Shown here: one piece after another, positions 1-9,458 of the stretch
Position numbering within the stretch: position 1 is the first letter of the stretch
Layout of the letters: each line of letters begins with the position of its first letter
Source of the DNA: Chryseobacterium capnotolerans
GTDB taxonomy: Bacteria > Bacteroidota > Bacteroidia > Flavobacteriales > Weeksellaceae
DNA: 64,000 nt
Direction: 5' to 3'
Assembly (NCBI RefSeq): GCF_021278965.1
Contig: NZ_CP065589.1
Span: 4,283,001 to 4,347,000 of the forward strand
Translations under genes and position numbers: made by a program
Notes under the pieces: generated by a model
Seen by the model: the letters and a program-made list of their open reading frames with translations, nothing else
Databases searched by the model: none
Told to the model about the DNA's origin: nothing

Positions 1-795
1 GCTAAAGCTAAACAAGCTACTGCAAGAAAGAAAATGATCGACAAATTAAATATTGATGATATTAAGCCTTCTTCAAGAAGATATCCAGCAATCATTTTTG
101 AAATGGAAAGAGAAGCGGGAGATCAGATTCTTGATGTAAAAGGTCTTGAAAAAACAAAAGACGGCGAATTATTATTCTCTAATATTGATTTAAATCTTAA
201 AAAGGGAGATAAAGTAGCGGTACTTTCTAAAAACTCTTTAGCAATTACAGAATTCTTCGAAATTTTAGCAGGAAATGTTGAAGCGGACAAAGGAACTGTA
301 GCTTGGGGAGTTACGACAAACCAGTCTCACATGCCTTTAGATAATACTAATTTCTTCCAGGAGGATTTAAGCTTGGTTGATTGGTTGAGACAATTCACTA
401 AGAATGATGAAGAGCGTCACGAAGAATTCGTAAGAGGATTCCTAGGAAGAATGCTTTTCTCTGGTGATGAAGCTTTGAAATCTTGTAAAGTACTTTCAGG
501 AGGTGAAAAAATGAGATGTATGTTCAGTAGAATGATGCTTCAGAAAGCTAATGTTCTTTTATTAGATGAACCTACCAACCACTTAGACCTTGAAAGTATC
601 ACAACATTGAACAACTCATTGTCTAACTTCAAAGGAAATCTTTTATTGGCATCTCATGACCACGAAATGTTGTCAACTGTCTGTAACAGAATCATTGAAC
701 TGACTCCTAACGGAATTATTGACAGAGAAATGACTTATGATGAATATCTTGCTGATAAAAAAGTAAAAGAATTAAGAGAAAAAATGTATTCTTAA
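1..795 (+). CDS. ABC-F family ATP-binding protein (5' end outside window)
   Basis: The reading frame is open from the first base, so this is the C-terminal part (about 264 residues) of a longer protein. It contains one ATP-binding cassette: signature LSGGEKMR, Walker B LLLDEPTNHLDLES and an H-loop region LLASHDHEM. The TNHLDLES wording is typical of ABC-F proteins, soluble twin-cassette ATPases that bind the ribosome and act in translation or antibiotic protection. No membrane segments are seen. The upstream cassette and linker lie outside the window, so the subgroup (Uup, EttA or YbiT type) cannot be decided. It converges on the M48 gene and shares a terminator with it. Confidence 0.92.
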   Translation, partial: AKAKQATARKKMIDKLNIDDIKPSSRRYPAIIFEMEREAGDQILDVKGLEKTKDGELLFSNIDLNLKKGDKVAVLSKNSLAITEFFEILAGNVEADKGTVAWGVTTNQSHMPLDNTNFFQEDLSLVDWLRQFTKNDEERHEEFVRGFLGRMLFSGDEALKSCKVLSGGEKMRCMFSRMMLQKANVLLLDEPTNHLDLESITTLNNSLSNFKGNLLLASHDHEMLSTVCNRIIELTPNGIIDREMTYDEYLADKKVKELREKMYS

Positions 796-816
796 TCTGA
801 TCATCAAATGAATATA

Positions 817-849
817 AAAATACCTCAAAGCAAGGCTTTGAGGTATTTT
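817..849. terminator. bidirectional hairpin terminator
   Basis: A perfect 14-bp stem (AAAATACCTCAAAG and its complement) with a 5-nt loop lies between the convergent ABC-F and M48 genes. A/T runs on both sides would let it work in both directions. Confidence 0.85.
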
Positions 850-872
850 CGTTTAAACAATAAATAAAATAA

Positions 873-1688
873 TTATTTTGTAAGTTTCGTTGTTGGAAGA
901 GCAACCGTTCCCGGATCTTTCCATAATCCGTCTTTTTCTGCTTTCTTTTTAATAGCCTGAGCTCTTTTTTCACTGTCCGGGTGAGAGTTAAACATTTTTT
1001 CAAAACCGGATTGTGTACTTCCTCCCGATAATAAAGCTAATTTCTTGAAAGCGGTATAAGCCCCTACTACATCATATTTATTAGCTTTCATAAAGTCATA
1101 AGAATAGGTATCTGCTTCAGATTCCTGCTTTTTACTGTGAGTCGCATCCAAAAATTCGTTTGCCATTTTTCCGATCTGGCTATCATTAAGAGTAGCTACT
1201 GCACCGGATGCTGATGATGCTGCATCTAATGCTGCCGCTTTTAAGTAGGCAGATTTCATGGCATCTTTTGTATCTTCATTTTTAACGTGACCGATTTCGT
1301 GGCCAATTACAGCCAATAATTCGTTATCTGTCATAAGATCCATCAAAGAGGAAAATACACGTACACTTCCATCTGCACAAGCAAATGCATTGATATCTTT
1401 TACTTTATATACTTTATAATTAAGGTTCAGACCGTCTTGTGATTTGTGTTTTCCAAACAGTTTATTCAATCGTACTGTATAAGGATCTTTTGGTCCTGCT
1501 ACTGGATTGTTTTTGTCCATCCAATCTACAGATTCCTTGGACAATTTAATAGCATCTTCGTTCGTGAACGTTAAAGCTTTTGCCCCTTTTGAAACAACCC
1601 CGGCAGCTTTTCCGAGATTAAATTGTGCATTCATTGAATTGATTGCGCCTAAAAAAGTAAGGCATACGATAATTTTTTTCATAGTCAT
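873..1688 (-). CDS. secreted M48 family metalloprotease
   Basis: A 271-residue protein with an N-terminal signal peptide (MKKIIVCLTFLGAINSMNAQ after a possible extra MT). The zinc site HEIGH is at about residues 130-134, followed by an ESEAD segment near residue 190 that supplies the third ligand, as in M48 peptidases (Oma1/HtpX/BepA type). There are no further membrane segments, so it is probably a periplasmic or lipid-free secreted peptidase in envelope quality control; that role is inferred from the family. The start may be residue 1 or residue 3. It is monocistronic, between two plus-strand genes. Confidence 0.9.
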   Translation of the reverse strand: MTMKKIIVCLTFLGAINSMNAQFNLGKAAGVVSKGAKALTFTNEDAIKLSKESVDWMDKNNPVAGPKDPYTVRLNKLFGKHKSQDGLNLNYKVYKVKDINAFACADGSVRVFSSLMDLMTDNELLAVIGHEIGHVKNEDTKDAMKSAYLKAAALDAASSASGAVATLNDSQIGKMANEFLDATHSKKQESEADTYSYDFMKANKYDVVGAYTAFKKLALLSGGSTQSGFEKMFNSHPDSEKRAQAIKKKAEKDGLWKDPGTVALPTTKLTK

Positions 1689-1791
1689 TTAAATTTGGAG
1701 CACGAAGGTAATCAATTTTTAACAATTATTAAGTCAAAACTTAGATCCCTATCCCATCAAAATGCTATTTTTTTTCCTTATTTTTGTGAGC

Positions 1792-3504
1792 ATGAGTCAA
1801 AAATGGATTTACAAGCCCGAACCCGATGAGGAAATTGTGGACGGACTAAGTTCGTCACTTGGTTTTGGTACTTTTGAATCTAAACTTCTCGTTCTAAGAG
1901 GAATTGACAATTATCAGAAGGCGAGAGAATTTTTCAAACCAAACCTTAACGATATACACAATCCGTTTTTAATGGCAGATATGCAAAAAGCTGTAGAGCG
2001 TATTGCCACTGCAATTGAAAATGGTGAAAAGATATTAGTATATGGTGACTATGATGTGGATGGAACTACCGCAGTTGCCTTAATGTACCTTTACCTCAGC
2101 AAAATTGTTGAGAAAAAATATCTGGATTATTATATTCCGGACAGGAATTCTGAAGGATACGGAATTTCTACAGAAGGAATTGATTTTGCCAAAGAGAATG
2201 GTTTTTCATTAATCATTGCTTTAGACTGCGGAATTAAGGCTCTCGATATGATTAATTATGCTTCCAGTCTGGAAATAGATTTTATCATTTGTGACCACCA
2301 CCTTCCTGGTGAAGAAATTCCTAATGCTGCTGCAGTTCTTGATCCTAAAAGAAGTGACTGCCGTTACCCGTTCAAGGAACTTTCCGGCTGTGGTGTTGGT
2401 TTTAAGCTTTGCCAGGGACTTAATACAATTTATAAACTTCCGGATGCCGAGCTATTTGAACTCACAGATCTCCTGGCTATTTCCATTGCCGCTGATATTG
2501 TTTCAATGACCGGAGAAAACAGAGTTCTTGCTAAAATGGGATTGAAAACCCTTAGAAAAACAAGAAACCTTGGGTTAAGATTATTAATCCCGGAAGATAA
2601 ACTGTCTCATTTTGAAATTTCAAATATTGTTTTTGAAATTGCTCCTAAAATAAATGCTGCCGGAAGAATTTCCCATGGAAAAGCAGCGGTAGAACTTATG
2701 GTTTCTGAAAATCTGAAACATGCCAACCAGATTGTGAGCGATATCATGAACCTCAACGATGAAAGGCGTGAACTGGACATGAACTCTACCCTTTCTGCTC
2801 TGAATCAGATTATAGAGTCTCAGCAGGAAACAAAACATACCACCATTGTTTACCATCCTGAATGGAACAAAGGAGTCATTGGAATTGTGGCATCCAGACT
2901 TATTGAAACCTATTATAAACCGACGCTGGTGTTTACAGATGGAAATAATGGGGAAATGGTAGCTTCTGCACGATCTGTTTCAGATTTTGATGTTCACGAA
3001 GCTCTTGATTTATGCTCTGAATATTTCCTTAAATTCGGAGGGCATCATGCTGCTGCCGGACTTTCAATGGAGAAGGATAAGTTTGAAGCATTTAAAGTAA
3101 AATTTGAACAAATTGTTTCTGAAAAAATTCAGGATCATCAAAAAGAGCCTTCTATCTCAATTGACACTGAAATTACCGTTGACGAAATTAACAGGGAATT
3201 TATCAATTTCCATAGAAAACTAGCTCCTTTTGGACCTCATAATATGAAACCCATCTTTACTTTATCTAACCAAAAGCTTTCTGGTTATGTAAAAACAATG
3301 GGTAAAGATAATAATCACCTGAAATTCTATATCAAGCAGGAATCTACAGGAAGAAATATTGAATGTGTAGGCTTTAAGCTCGGACAGTTTGTAGAAGATT
3401 TTAAAAATAAAAATTTTGATCTTGCTTTTACTTTGGAAGAAAATCACTGGAAAGGCAATGTTACTCATTATCTTAATATTAAAGACGTAAAGTTCAGGGA
3501 TTAG
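1792..3504 (+). CDS. recJ: single-stranded-DNA-specific exonuclease RecJ
   Basis: A 570-residue protein of the DHH family. The N-terminal half carries the metal-binding motifs YGDYDVDGTTA and ICDHH, and the C-terminal part has the DHHA1 motif GGHHAAAG followed by the RecJ oligonucleotide-binding domain. RecJ is a 5'-3' exonuclease on single-stranded DNA in recombination and mismatch/base-excision repair. The frame also has an ATG 30 nt upstream (1762), but the protein family begins near MSQKW, so 1792 is preferred. A TATTTTTG box at 1779-1786 overlaps the longer start, which also favours 1792. nadD follows after 40 nt. Confidence 0.95.
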   Translation: MSQKWIYKPEPDEEIVDGLSSSLGFGTFESKLLVLRGIDNYQKAREFFKPNLNDIHNPFLMADMQKAVERIATAIENGEKILVYGDYDVDGTTAVALMYLYLSKIVEKKYLDYYIPDRNSEGYGISTEGIDFAKENGFSLIIALDCGIKALDMINYASSLEIDFIICDHHLPGEEIPNAAAVLDPKRSDCRYPFKELSGCGVGFKLCQGLNTIYKLPDAELFELTDLLAISIAADIVSMTGENRVLAKMGLKTLRKTRNLGLRLLIPEDKLSHFEISNIVFEIAPKINAAGRISHGKAAVELMVSENLKHANQIVSDIMNLNDERRELDMNSTLSALNQIIESQQETKHTTIVYHPEWNKGVIGIVASRLIETYYKPTLVFTDGNNGEMVASARSVSDFDVHEALDLCSEYFLKFGGHHAAAGLSMEKDKFEAFKVKFEQIVSEKIQDHQKEPSISIDTEITVDEINREFINFHRKLAPFGPHNMKPIFTLSNQKLSGYVKTMGKDNNHLKFYIKQESTGRNIECVGFKLGQFVEDFKNKNFDLAFTLEENHWKGNVTHYLNIKDVKFRD

Positions 3505-3544
3505 ATAGATTCTTTTGTAATACTATCCTGCCTGTCTAACAAAT

Positions 3545-4129
3545 ATGAAAAAAATCGGTCTCTTCTTCGGATCTTTTAATCCGATTCATATCGGACATCT
3601 TATTTTGGCTAATTATATTCTGGAAAATTCGGATATGGATGAGCTGTGGTTTGTAGTAAGCCCACAGAACCCGTTCAAAGACAAAAAGTCTTTGTTGAAG
3701 GATCACAACCGATTGGATATGGTACAGCTGGCAGTGAAAAATTATCCGAATATGCGTGCTTCCAATGTGGAGTTTTCGCTTCCGAAACCGAGTTATACCA
3801 TTGATACGCTTACTTACCTGCATGAAAAACATCCGGACTATTCTTTCAGCCTGATTATGGGAGAAGATAATCTGGACAGCCTTCACAAGTGGAAAAATTC
3901 TGATGCTTTGATTAAAAATCATCATATTATTGTTTACCCAAGGGTATTTGAAGGGGAAAAGAAAGATTCTGAATATCTTCAGCATGAAAACATCTCTCTG
4001 ATCAAAGCTCCAGTGATCGAACTTTCTGCTACAGAAATTCGTAATATGATCAAAGATGATAAGAATGTAAGGCCAATGCTGCCACCTGAAGTTTTTGAAT
4101 ATTTGGATGGAAGTAACTTTTATAAGTAA
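3545..4129 (+). CDS. nadD: nicotinate (nicotinamide) nucleotide adenylyltransferase
   Basis: A 194-residue nucleotidyltransferase with the N-terminal GSFNPIHIGH motif that binds ATP phosphates and the C-terminal SATEIR motif (the ISSTxIR position). NadD joins nicotinate mononucleotide and ATP to give deamido-NAD in the common end of NAD synthesis. Length and motifs are normal for the family. It lies 40 nt downstream of recJ on the same strand and is probably cotranscribed with it. Confidence 0.95.
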   Translation: MKKIGLFFGSFNPIHIGHLILANYILENSDMDELWFVVSPQNPFKDKKSLLKDHNRLDMVQLAVKNYPNMRASNVEFSLPKPSYTIDTLTYLHEKHPDYSFSLIMGEDNLDSLHKWKNSDALIKNHHIIVYPRVFEGEKKDSEYLQHENISLIKAPVIELSATEIRNMIKDDKNVRPMLPPEVFEYLDGSNFYK

Positions 4130-4203
4130 TTTTGCAAAACCAGAAAATTAGAGGGCAAAAATGAGAAGTTCGAGAAAGTCTCTTACTTTTTAGCTTTCAA
4201 AAT

Positions 4204-4554
4204 ATGCTTATAAAAATGGACTTCATCGAAAAATTTTTCTCAAAATATTCTCAGGAAAAACTTATTAAATGGTTTAAACAGATTTGTCTTGCAGAGGCTA
4301 TTTCATGTGTTCTATTATATGGTGTAGCTATGATCTGGATTCGATATGATGAAAATCTATATTCTATTATTTTCATTAGTGTAATTGGCAGTTTACACGG
4401 ATTATTTTTTACCCTTTATCTTTTACTCTGTCTTCCTGCCAGAAAAATTTACAACTGGGATGATGAAGATTTTGTATTCGCCCTATTATCTGCTTTTTTT
4501 CCTTTTGCTACAATATGGGTAGATAAAAAACTGGCGAAATTCGACAGAGAATAA
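4204..4554 (+). CDS. DUF3817-type small membrane protein
   Basis: A 116-residue protein with three hydrophobic segments (about 27-45, 55-78 and 90-105) and a short charged tail. Its organisation and the motif around residues 20-35 (ICLAEAISCVLL) resemble DUF3817 membrane proteins, whose function is unknown. The start may be the ATG at 4204 or the one at 4216 (MDFIEKFF), which fits the family better. It stands 74 nt after nadD. Confidence 0.75.
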   Translation: MLIKMDFIEKFFSKYSQEKLIKWFKQICLAEAISCVLLYGVAMIWIRYDENLYSIIFISVIGSLHGLFFTLYLLLCLPARKIYNWDDEDFVFALLSAFFPFATIWVDKKLAKFDRE

Positions 4555-4714
4555 ATTATTTTTTCATAAAATTTCATGTTTTGTTGTAACAAAATTATTG
4601 TTACAGTTGTCTTATTATACAGAAAGGTCAAGCAATCAATATTTTAATTTAAATTTTTACCAACTGTAAATCAATGTTTTATATTTAATTATAAATATTT
4701 TTAAGTACTTTGTA

Positions 4715-4746
4715 TTGCATGATACTAAATTTATTATATATCTTTG
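4715..4746 (+). promoter_or_regulatory. Bacteroidetes-type promoter for the two barrel-receptor genes
   Basis: TTG at 4715-4717 and TATCTTTG (fits TAnnTTTG) at 4739-4746 are 21 bp apart, within the usual spacing. The start codon of the receptor gene is about 50 nt downstream. The rest of the 240-bp gap (4555-4797) is AT-rich without another visible gene. Confidence 0.6.
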
Positions 4747-4797
4747 TAATGTAAAATAACAAACCATACAAGCTATTAAACTAAAAATATAATAATC

Positions 4798-7074
4798 ATG
4801 AAAACTCAAATTCTCATTGCAGCTCTATTCTTCAGCGGACTGGTTGCCGCCCAACAGAAAAAAGATAGTTTGAAAGTAAATGCTATTGAGTCCGTCAATA
4901 TCAAGAAACAGGTTTTCAAAAAACAGGGAGACCGTCTTGTTTATGATGTGGCAGCTTCTCCTATTGCAAAAGGTACTAATACTTTTAACCTTTTAAAACA
5001 AACTCCTATGATTTCGAGTATTGACGGCAAAACGCTTAAAATTCTTGGTAAATCTGATGCTGTTATTTACATCAACAATAAAAAAAGCAATATGGATGCT
5101 GAGGCATTGATTGAAATGCTAAAGTCTACTCCCTCTGAAGATATCCAGAAAATTGAAGTGATTACGGTTCCCGGAAGTGAGTTTCAGGTTGAATCTAAGG
5201 AAGGGGTGATCAATATTGTAATGAAAAAGAACAAAAGCAATGGCTACAATGGGACGTTGAAAATGCAAAATGAGCAGGCTTACTACAACAACCCTAATGC
5301 AGGAGCTTCTTTTAACTTCAGACAGGGAAAATGGTCAGGAAATTCTAATTTCAGAATGGGAAGCTGGACGGAAAGACAAAATTATACCCTTTCCAATGGA
5401 GACCCTACCTTCAGAAATGAATCTTATGGTTCTAATGATGATCCTAATAAAAACTTTGGCGGCGGGTTTAATATTGATTATGAAATCAGTAAGAAACAAA
5501 ATCTGGGGCTTTCTTACAATATGAGATATAATAAGAGTTTCAATTCTATACTGGATATGACGAACTGGCAAAACGGAGTATTAATGGACAGAACGGTTAA
5601 TCATGAAGATGCCCAAACCAGAAACCATTCTTTCAATTTAAATTATGAGATTAAGACAGATTCTATAGGCAGTAAACTTACTACTAATGTTTCTTACTTG
5701 TGGTTTAACAGGGACAAAGTAAGTTTCAATGAAAGTATTCCATTTAATCTTGACCCTTCCAGTGAAGCCTATAAAAAGAGATACTCTGCTCTACAACAGT
5801 CAGTGCCTCAAATCATCAATAATTATGCTGCCAATATAGATTATTTGAAAAAAACAGCTAAAGGGGCAACCTGGTTAATGGGCGTGAGTTATAATTATAC
5901 CAATACGGATAATGATACCAGACAAGATAAATTAATGGATGACGAGTTTGTAATGGATCCAAAACAGACGAATCATTTCATCTATAAAGAAAATATTTTA
6001 GGTATTTATTTAAACTACGAAAGAAAACTTACCGAAAAATTATCCGGGAAAATAGGAGCCCGCTACGAAATGACCAAAAGTACCGGAGATATTCTTGGAA
6101 AAACAGGGTTTGAGAGAAATTATAATAATCTGCTTCCTTATCTGAATTTAAACTACGCCATCAATTCTGATCATAATCTAAGTTATACTTTCTCCAGTAG
6201 AATCAGAAGACCGAGATTCTGGGAACTGAATCCCTCCAGAACCTATTTTACTCCAACCAACTACACTCAAAATAATCCGTTTGTATTGGCTGCTAAATTT
6301 TATAATCAGGAGCTGAACTATATGTATAAAAATGCATTCTATGCTAATCTGAGTTATACAATGGTAGATGATGCGGCAGCTTCTGATCTGCTTCCTTTAC
6401 AGGGAATTTTAACCACTCCGCAAAAGGATGAAAATGGTAATTACGTATATGATGAAGCAGGTAATATGCTTATGGATAAAATAAGATTCCTGAGATACAT
6501 CAGAACCAATTATGGTAAGAACAGAGAAATCAGTTTGACGCTTGGAATGAACAAGTCCTGGTTTAAAGATATCTGGACCACCAACTATTCCGTGAATCTA
6601 GGATATATTACTTATACCGGCGGAGTATGGCAGGATCCAACTTCCCAACTTGGACCCTATGAAAGTGAAGAACTGGAGCCTTACATTGTAGATGTTAAAA
6701 ACTATAATATGTCTGCAACCATCAACAATATTATTCGTCTTTCTTCTAAAAAGGATTGGTTTCTGGGTGTTAATTACTTTTTTGGAAGCAAAGTAGCTAT
6801 GGAAGGTGGAACAATTGGGGTAAGACAAAGTTTTGATGTCAGTGTGAAAAAAATTATTGGTGACTGGACTATTGTTGCGGAAGGTAACGATTTATTTAAC
6901 CAGAGTTTCTATAGAGTAAATGGTGTACAGCCTAATGGAAAGTATAATAATATCACCAACTTCAATTATCCACGGTTAATAAGCATTGGCGTAACCTACA
7001 ATTTCGGAAATCAGAAACTGAAAAAAGCAAGGGAAATGAAATCAGCGAATGATGCGGTGAAATCAAGAACCTAA
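4798..7074 (+). CDS. outer-membrane beta-barrel receptor (TonB-dependent-receptor-like), paralogue 1
   Basis: A 758-residue protein with a signal peptide (cleavage near VAAQ, residue 19). A plug-like region of about residues 40-145 (FNLLKQTP, YINNKKSNM, IEVITVPGSEFQVES, GVINIVMKK) precedes a long barrel rich in alternating aromatic residues. This is the layout of the Bacteroidetes outer-membrane beta-barrel family related to TonB-dependent receptors (PF14905 type), but it lacks the N-terminal carboxypeptidase-like domain of SusC proteins. The substrate cannot be read from the sequence. The next gene is a close paralogue 44 nt downstream, so the two form an operon. Confidence 0.85.
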   Translation: MKTQILIAALFFSGLVAAQQKKDSLKVNAIESVNIKKQVFKKQGDRLVYDVAASPIAKGTNTFNLLKQTPMISSIDGKTLKILGKSDAVIYINNKKSNMDAEALIEMLKSTPSEDIQKIEVITVPGSEFQVESKEGVINIVMKKNKSNGYNGTLKMQNEQAYYNNPNAGASFNFRQGKWSGNSNFRMGSWTERQNYTLSNGDPTFRNESYGSNDDPNKNFGGGFNIDYEISKKQNLGLSYNMRYNKSFNSILDMTNWQNGVLMDRTVNHEDAQTRNHSFNLNYEIKTDSIGSKLTTNVSYLWFNRDKVSFNESIPFNLDPSSEAYKKRYSALQQSVPQIINNYAANIDYLKKTAKGATWLMGVSYNYTNTDNDTRQDKLMDDEFVMDPKQTNHFIYKENILGIYLNYERKLTEKLSGKIGARYEMTKSTGDILGKTGFERNYNNLLPYLNLNYAINSDHNLSYTFSSRIRRPRFWELNPSRTYFTPTNYTQNNPFVLAAKFYNQELNYMYKNAFYANLSYTMVDDAAASDLLPLQGILTTPQKDENGNYVYDEAGNMLMDKIRFLRYIRTNYGKNREISLTLGMNKSWFKDIWTTNYSVNLGYITYTGGVWQDPTSQLGPYESEELEPYIVDVKNYNMSATINNIIRLSSKKDWFLGVNYFFGSKVAMEGGTIGVRQSFDVSVKKIIGDWTIVAEGNDLFNQSFYRVNGVQPNGKYNNITNFNYPRLISIGVTYNFGNQKLKKAREMKSANDAVKSRT

Positions 7075-7118
7075 TCTATAAAAACTTATCTCTCTAACCA
7101 CTCTTTAAAAAAACAAAC

Positions 7119-9377
7119 ATGAAACGTATACTTTTGTCAATAGCTGTCATATTCGGGGCTTGTGCTTTTGCTCAGGAAAAGAAATCTGACTCGACAAAGA
7201 CTAAAAATATAGAAGGTGTTACCATCACCAAACAGGTTTTCAAAAAACAAAGTGACCGCCTGGTATATGATGTTGCATCTTCTCCTATAGCGAAAGGAAA
7301 TACAACTTTCGATATTCTGAAACAGACTCCACTGTTGTCTTCTACCGATGATAAAACATTAAAGATTGCAGGAAAAAACAATGTCCTTATCTATATCAAT
7401 GGAAGAAAATCCAATATGGATGCCGAATCGCTGGCTCAGTTCCTGAAAAATACTCCAGCAGAAAACATTCAGAAAATTGAGGTAATTACAGTTCCCGGAA
7501 GTGAATATCAGGTGGAATCTTCCGATGGGATTATCAACATTGTTTTAAAGAAAAAAATGAGTGATGGTCTTAACGGAAATATGAGATTCTCTAATACCCA
7601 AGGGAAATACAATGCCAGCCAGGCAAGCTTCTCTGCTAATTACAGAAAAGATAAACTGGGAATAAGTGCCAGCCTCAGTGGCGGAGAAAATATAGAAGCT
7701 CAAACCTACACTCTGAGAAACAGCAGTGATAGTGCATCTAATGAATCAACCGGTGATATCGATGATCCAAATAAGAACATTGGTGGCTATCTGAACATCG
7801 ATTATCAATTAAATGATAAAAGCAACTTAGCATTATCCTGGAATACGTGGGCCAATAAGAGCTATAATTCAACAGTAAGCCTGTTTAATACTATTATTAA
7901 CAAAAATGGCCCCAGCTATACATGGTCTAAAAATAAAGAGGACGCAAGAACTTATAATAATTCACTTAACTTAAATTATGAATTAAAAACAGATTCTTTA
8001 GGGAGTAAATTAAATTTAAATGCAGCTTACCTGAATTATAAAAGATTCCAGTTTACAGATAATATCACTTATAAGTCTGACATTAGCAGAAACATAGGAG
8101 ATAAATCTATACAAATGCTTCAGGATCTGCCACAGGTTATCAACAATTTCTCCGGAATGGTGGATTACATTCAAAAATTTAAAAATGATCTCACCATTTC
8201 CATTGGAGGAAACTATAATAAAACAAAAACGGACAACGATACGAAAAGCGACACTTATTTTATTGATCCTGAGAAACCAGCAAAATTAGCACCCAACCAT
8301 TTTATTTATGATGAAAACATCTATGGTTTCTATTTAACTGCTGAAAAGAAATTTTCGGATAAATTCTCTGGAAAAATTGGAACAAGATATGAAATCACCA
8401 ACAGCTTAGGAACTTCGGATAATCCCCCTGAAGGAGCAGAAGCTCTTAAAAGAATTGAAAGAAATTACAATAATTTTCTACCTTACCTGAGCCTAAACTA
8501 TGCCATTAATGAGAAGAACAATATTTCCTATTCATTTTCAAGCAGAATGAGAAGACCAAGTTTCTGGGAAATCAATCCGGTTGTGAATAAACTGACTGAT
8601 GATAATTATACACAAAACAACCCATTTGTAAAGGCTTCTTCGACTTATAATCAAGAGCTGATGTATATGTATAAGAATTCATATTTTGTCGTTTTAAATC
8701 ATTCTTATATTAAAGATGCTATCACTCAGGTTCCTCTACAGGGCTATCCAGAAAAACCTAATGGGGATACTGGTAAAAATCTAGCTTTAAGATATATAAG
8801 AACCAATTTTGGAGATAAGCAGGAAATGTCTGCAATGGTGGGAATTCAAAAATCATTCTTTAAACAGTACTGGACAACCAACTTCAGCATTGGTGTTCAA
8901 CATAACAGAAACAACGGAAGCTTGGATATGGACCCTACTACAGGAGACCGATTCAAAGATGAGTTTGGAAACTATGTAACTTATGTCAATGATATCAATT
9001 CTACCAGTCTTTTGATTCAGACCAACAATACCATTCGTCTTGATAAAGCGAAAACGTGGTTTCTTGGGGTAAATTTCTTCTACATAGATAAACAGCAGAT
9101 AGAATTAGGGATGTTACGAGGGTTATCAAGTTTAGATCTCAGCATCAAGAAAAACTGGAACGACTGGACATTTGCACTGAATGTAAATGATGTTTTAAGA
9201 ACCAATATTGTAGTAATTGATGATTACCAAAGCAACGGAAACTACAACTATATCCACCAGAATCAGTATAAAAGAAATTTAACAGTGAGCCTTACATACA
9301 ATTTCGGAAACAAAAAACTGAAAAAGGTAAGAGATATTGAAGGGGCATCCGATTCTATCAAAAGCAGAACCAGATAA
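7119..9377 (+). CDS. outer-membrane beta-barrel receptor (TonB-dependent-receptor-like), paralogue 2
   Basis: A 752-residue paralogue of the preceding gene. The similarity is strongest in the plug region (KKQSDRLVYDVASSPIAKG, IEVITVPGSEYQVES) and in the C-terminal strands and tail (NFGNKKLKK, then a basic tail ending SIKSRTR). It has a signal peptide ending near AFAQ. The extension after the last barrel strand, shared with paralogue 1, is unusual because barrel proteins normally end in an aromatic residue. The pair looks like a tandem duplication followed by divergence in the barrel loops. A hairpin terminator follows. Confidence 0.85.
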   Translation: MKRILLSIAVIFGACAFAQEKKSDSTKTKNIEGVTITKQVFKKQSDRLVYDVASSPIAKGNTTFDILKQTPLLSSTDDKTLKIAGKNNVLIYINGRKSNMDAESLAQFLKNTPAENIQKIEVITVPGSEYQVESSDGIINIVLKKKMSDGLNGNMRFSNTQGKYNASQASFSANYRKDKLGISASLSGGENIEAQTYTLRNSSDSASNESTGDIDDPNKNIGGYLNIDYQLNDKSNLALSWNTWANKSYNSTVSLFNTIINKNGPSYTWSKNKEDARTYNNSLNLNYELKTDSLGSKLNLNAAYLNYKRFQFTDNITYKSDISRNIGDKSIQMLQDLPQVINNFSGMVDYIQKFKNDLTISIGGNYNKTKTDNDTKSDTYFIDPEKPAKLAPNHFIYDENIYGFYLTAEKKFSDKFSGKIGTRYEITNSLGTSDNPPEGAEALKRIERNYNNFLPYLSLNYAINEKNNISYSFSSRMRRPSFWEINPVVNKLTDDNYTQNNPFVKASSTYNQELMYMYKNSYFVVLNHSYIKDAITQVPLQGYPEKPNGDTGKNLALRYIRTNFGDKQEMSAMVGIQKSFFKQYWTTNFSIGVQHNRNNGSLDMDPTTGDRFKDEFGNYVTYVNDINSTSLLIQTNNTIRLDKAKTWFLGVNFFYIDKQQIELGMLRGLSSLDLSIKKNWNDWTFALNVNDVLRTNIVVIDDYQSNGNYNYIHQNQYKRNLTVSLTYNFGNKKLKKVRDIEGASDSIKSRTR

Positions 9378-9417
9378 AACTATCTTTCATCATATTCAAT
9401 CAAATTATTTTGTACAG

Positions 9418-9446
9418 AAACCTGTTGGTTATTCAGCAGGTTTTTT
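9418..9446 (+). terminator. hairpin terminator of the receptor pair
   Basis: AAACCTGTTG pairs with CAGCAGGTTT (one G-U pair) around a 6-nt loop, followed directly by a T run. It lies between the receptor pair and the esterase gene. Confidence 0.75.
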
Positions 9447-9458
9447 ATCTTTAATTCT

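Noticed and set aside
716..1003. Minus-strand 95-codon frame across the ABC-F end and M48 end
   Set aside because: It crosses a strong bidirectional terminator and overlaps two real genes in other frames.
1779..1786. TATTTTTG promoter box for recJ
   Set aside because: It would put the start point at or after the ATG and has no -33 TTG; used only as a weak hint for start choice.
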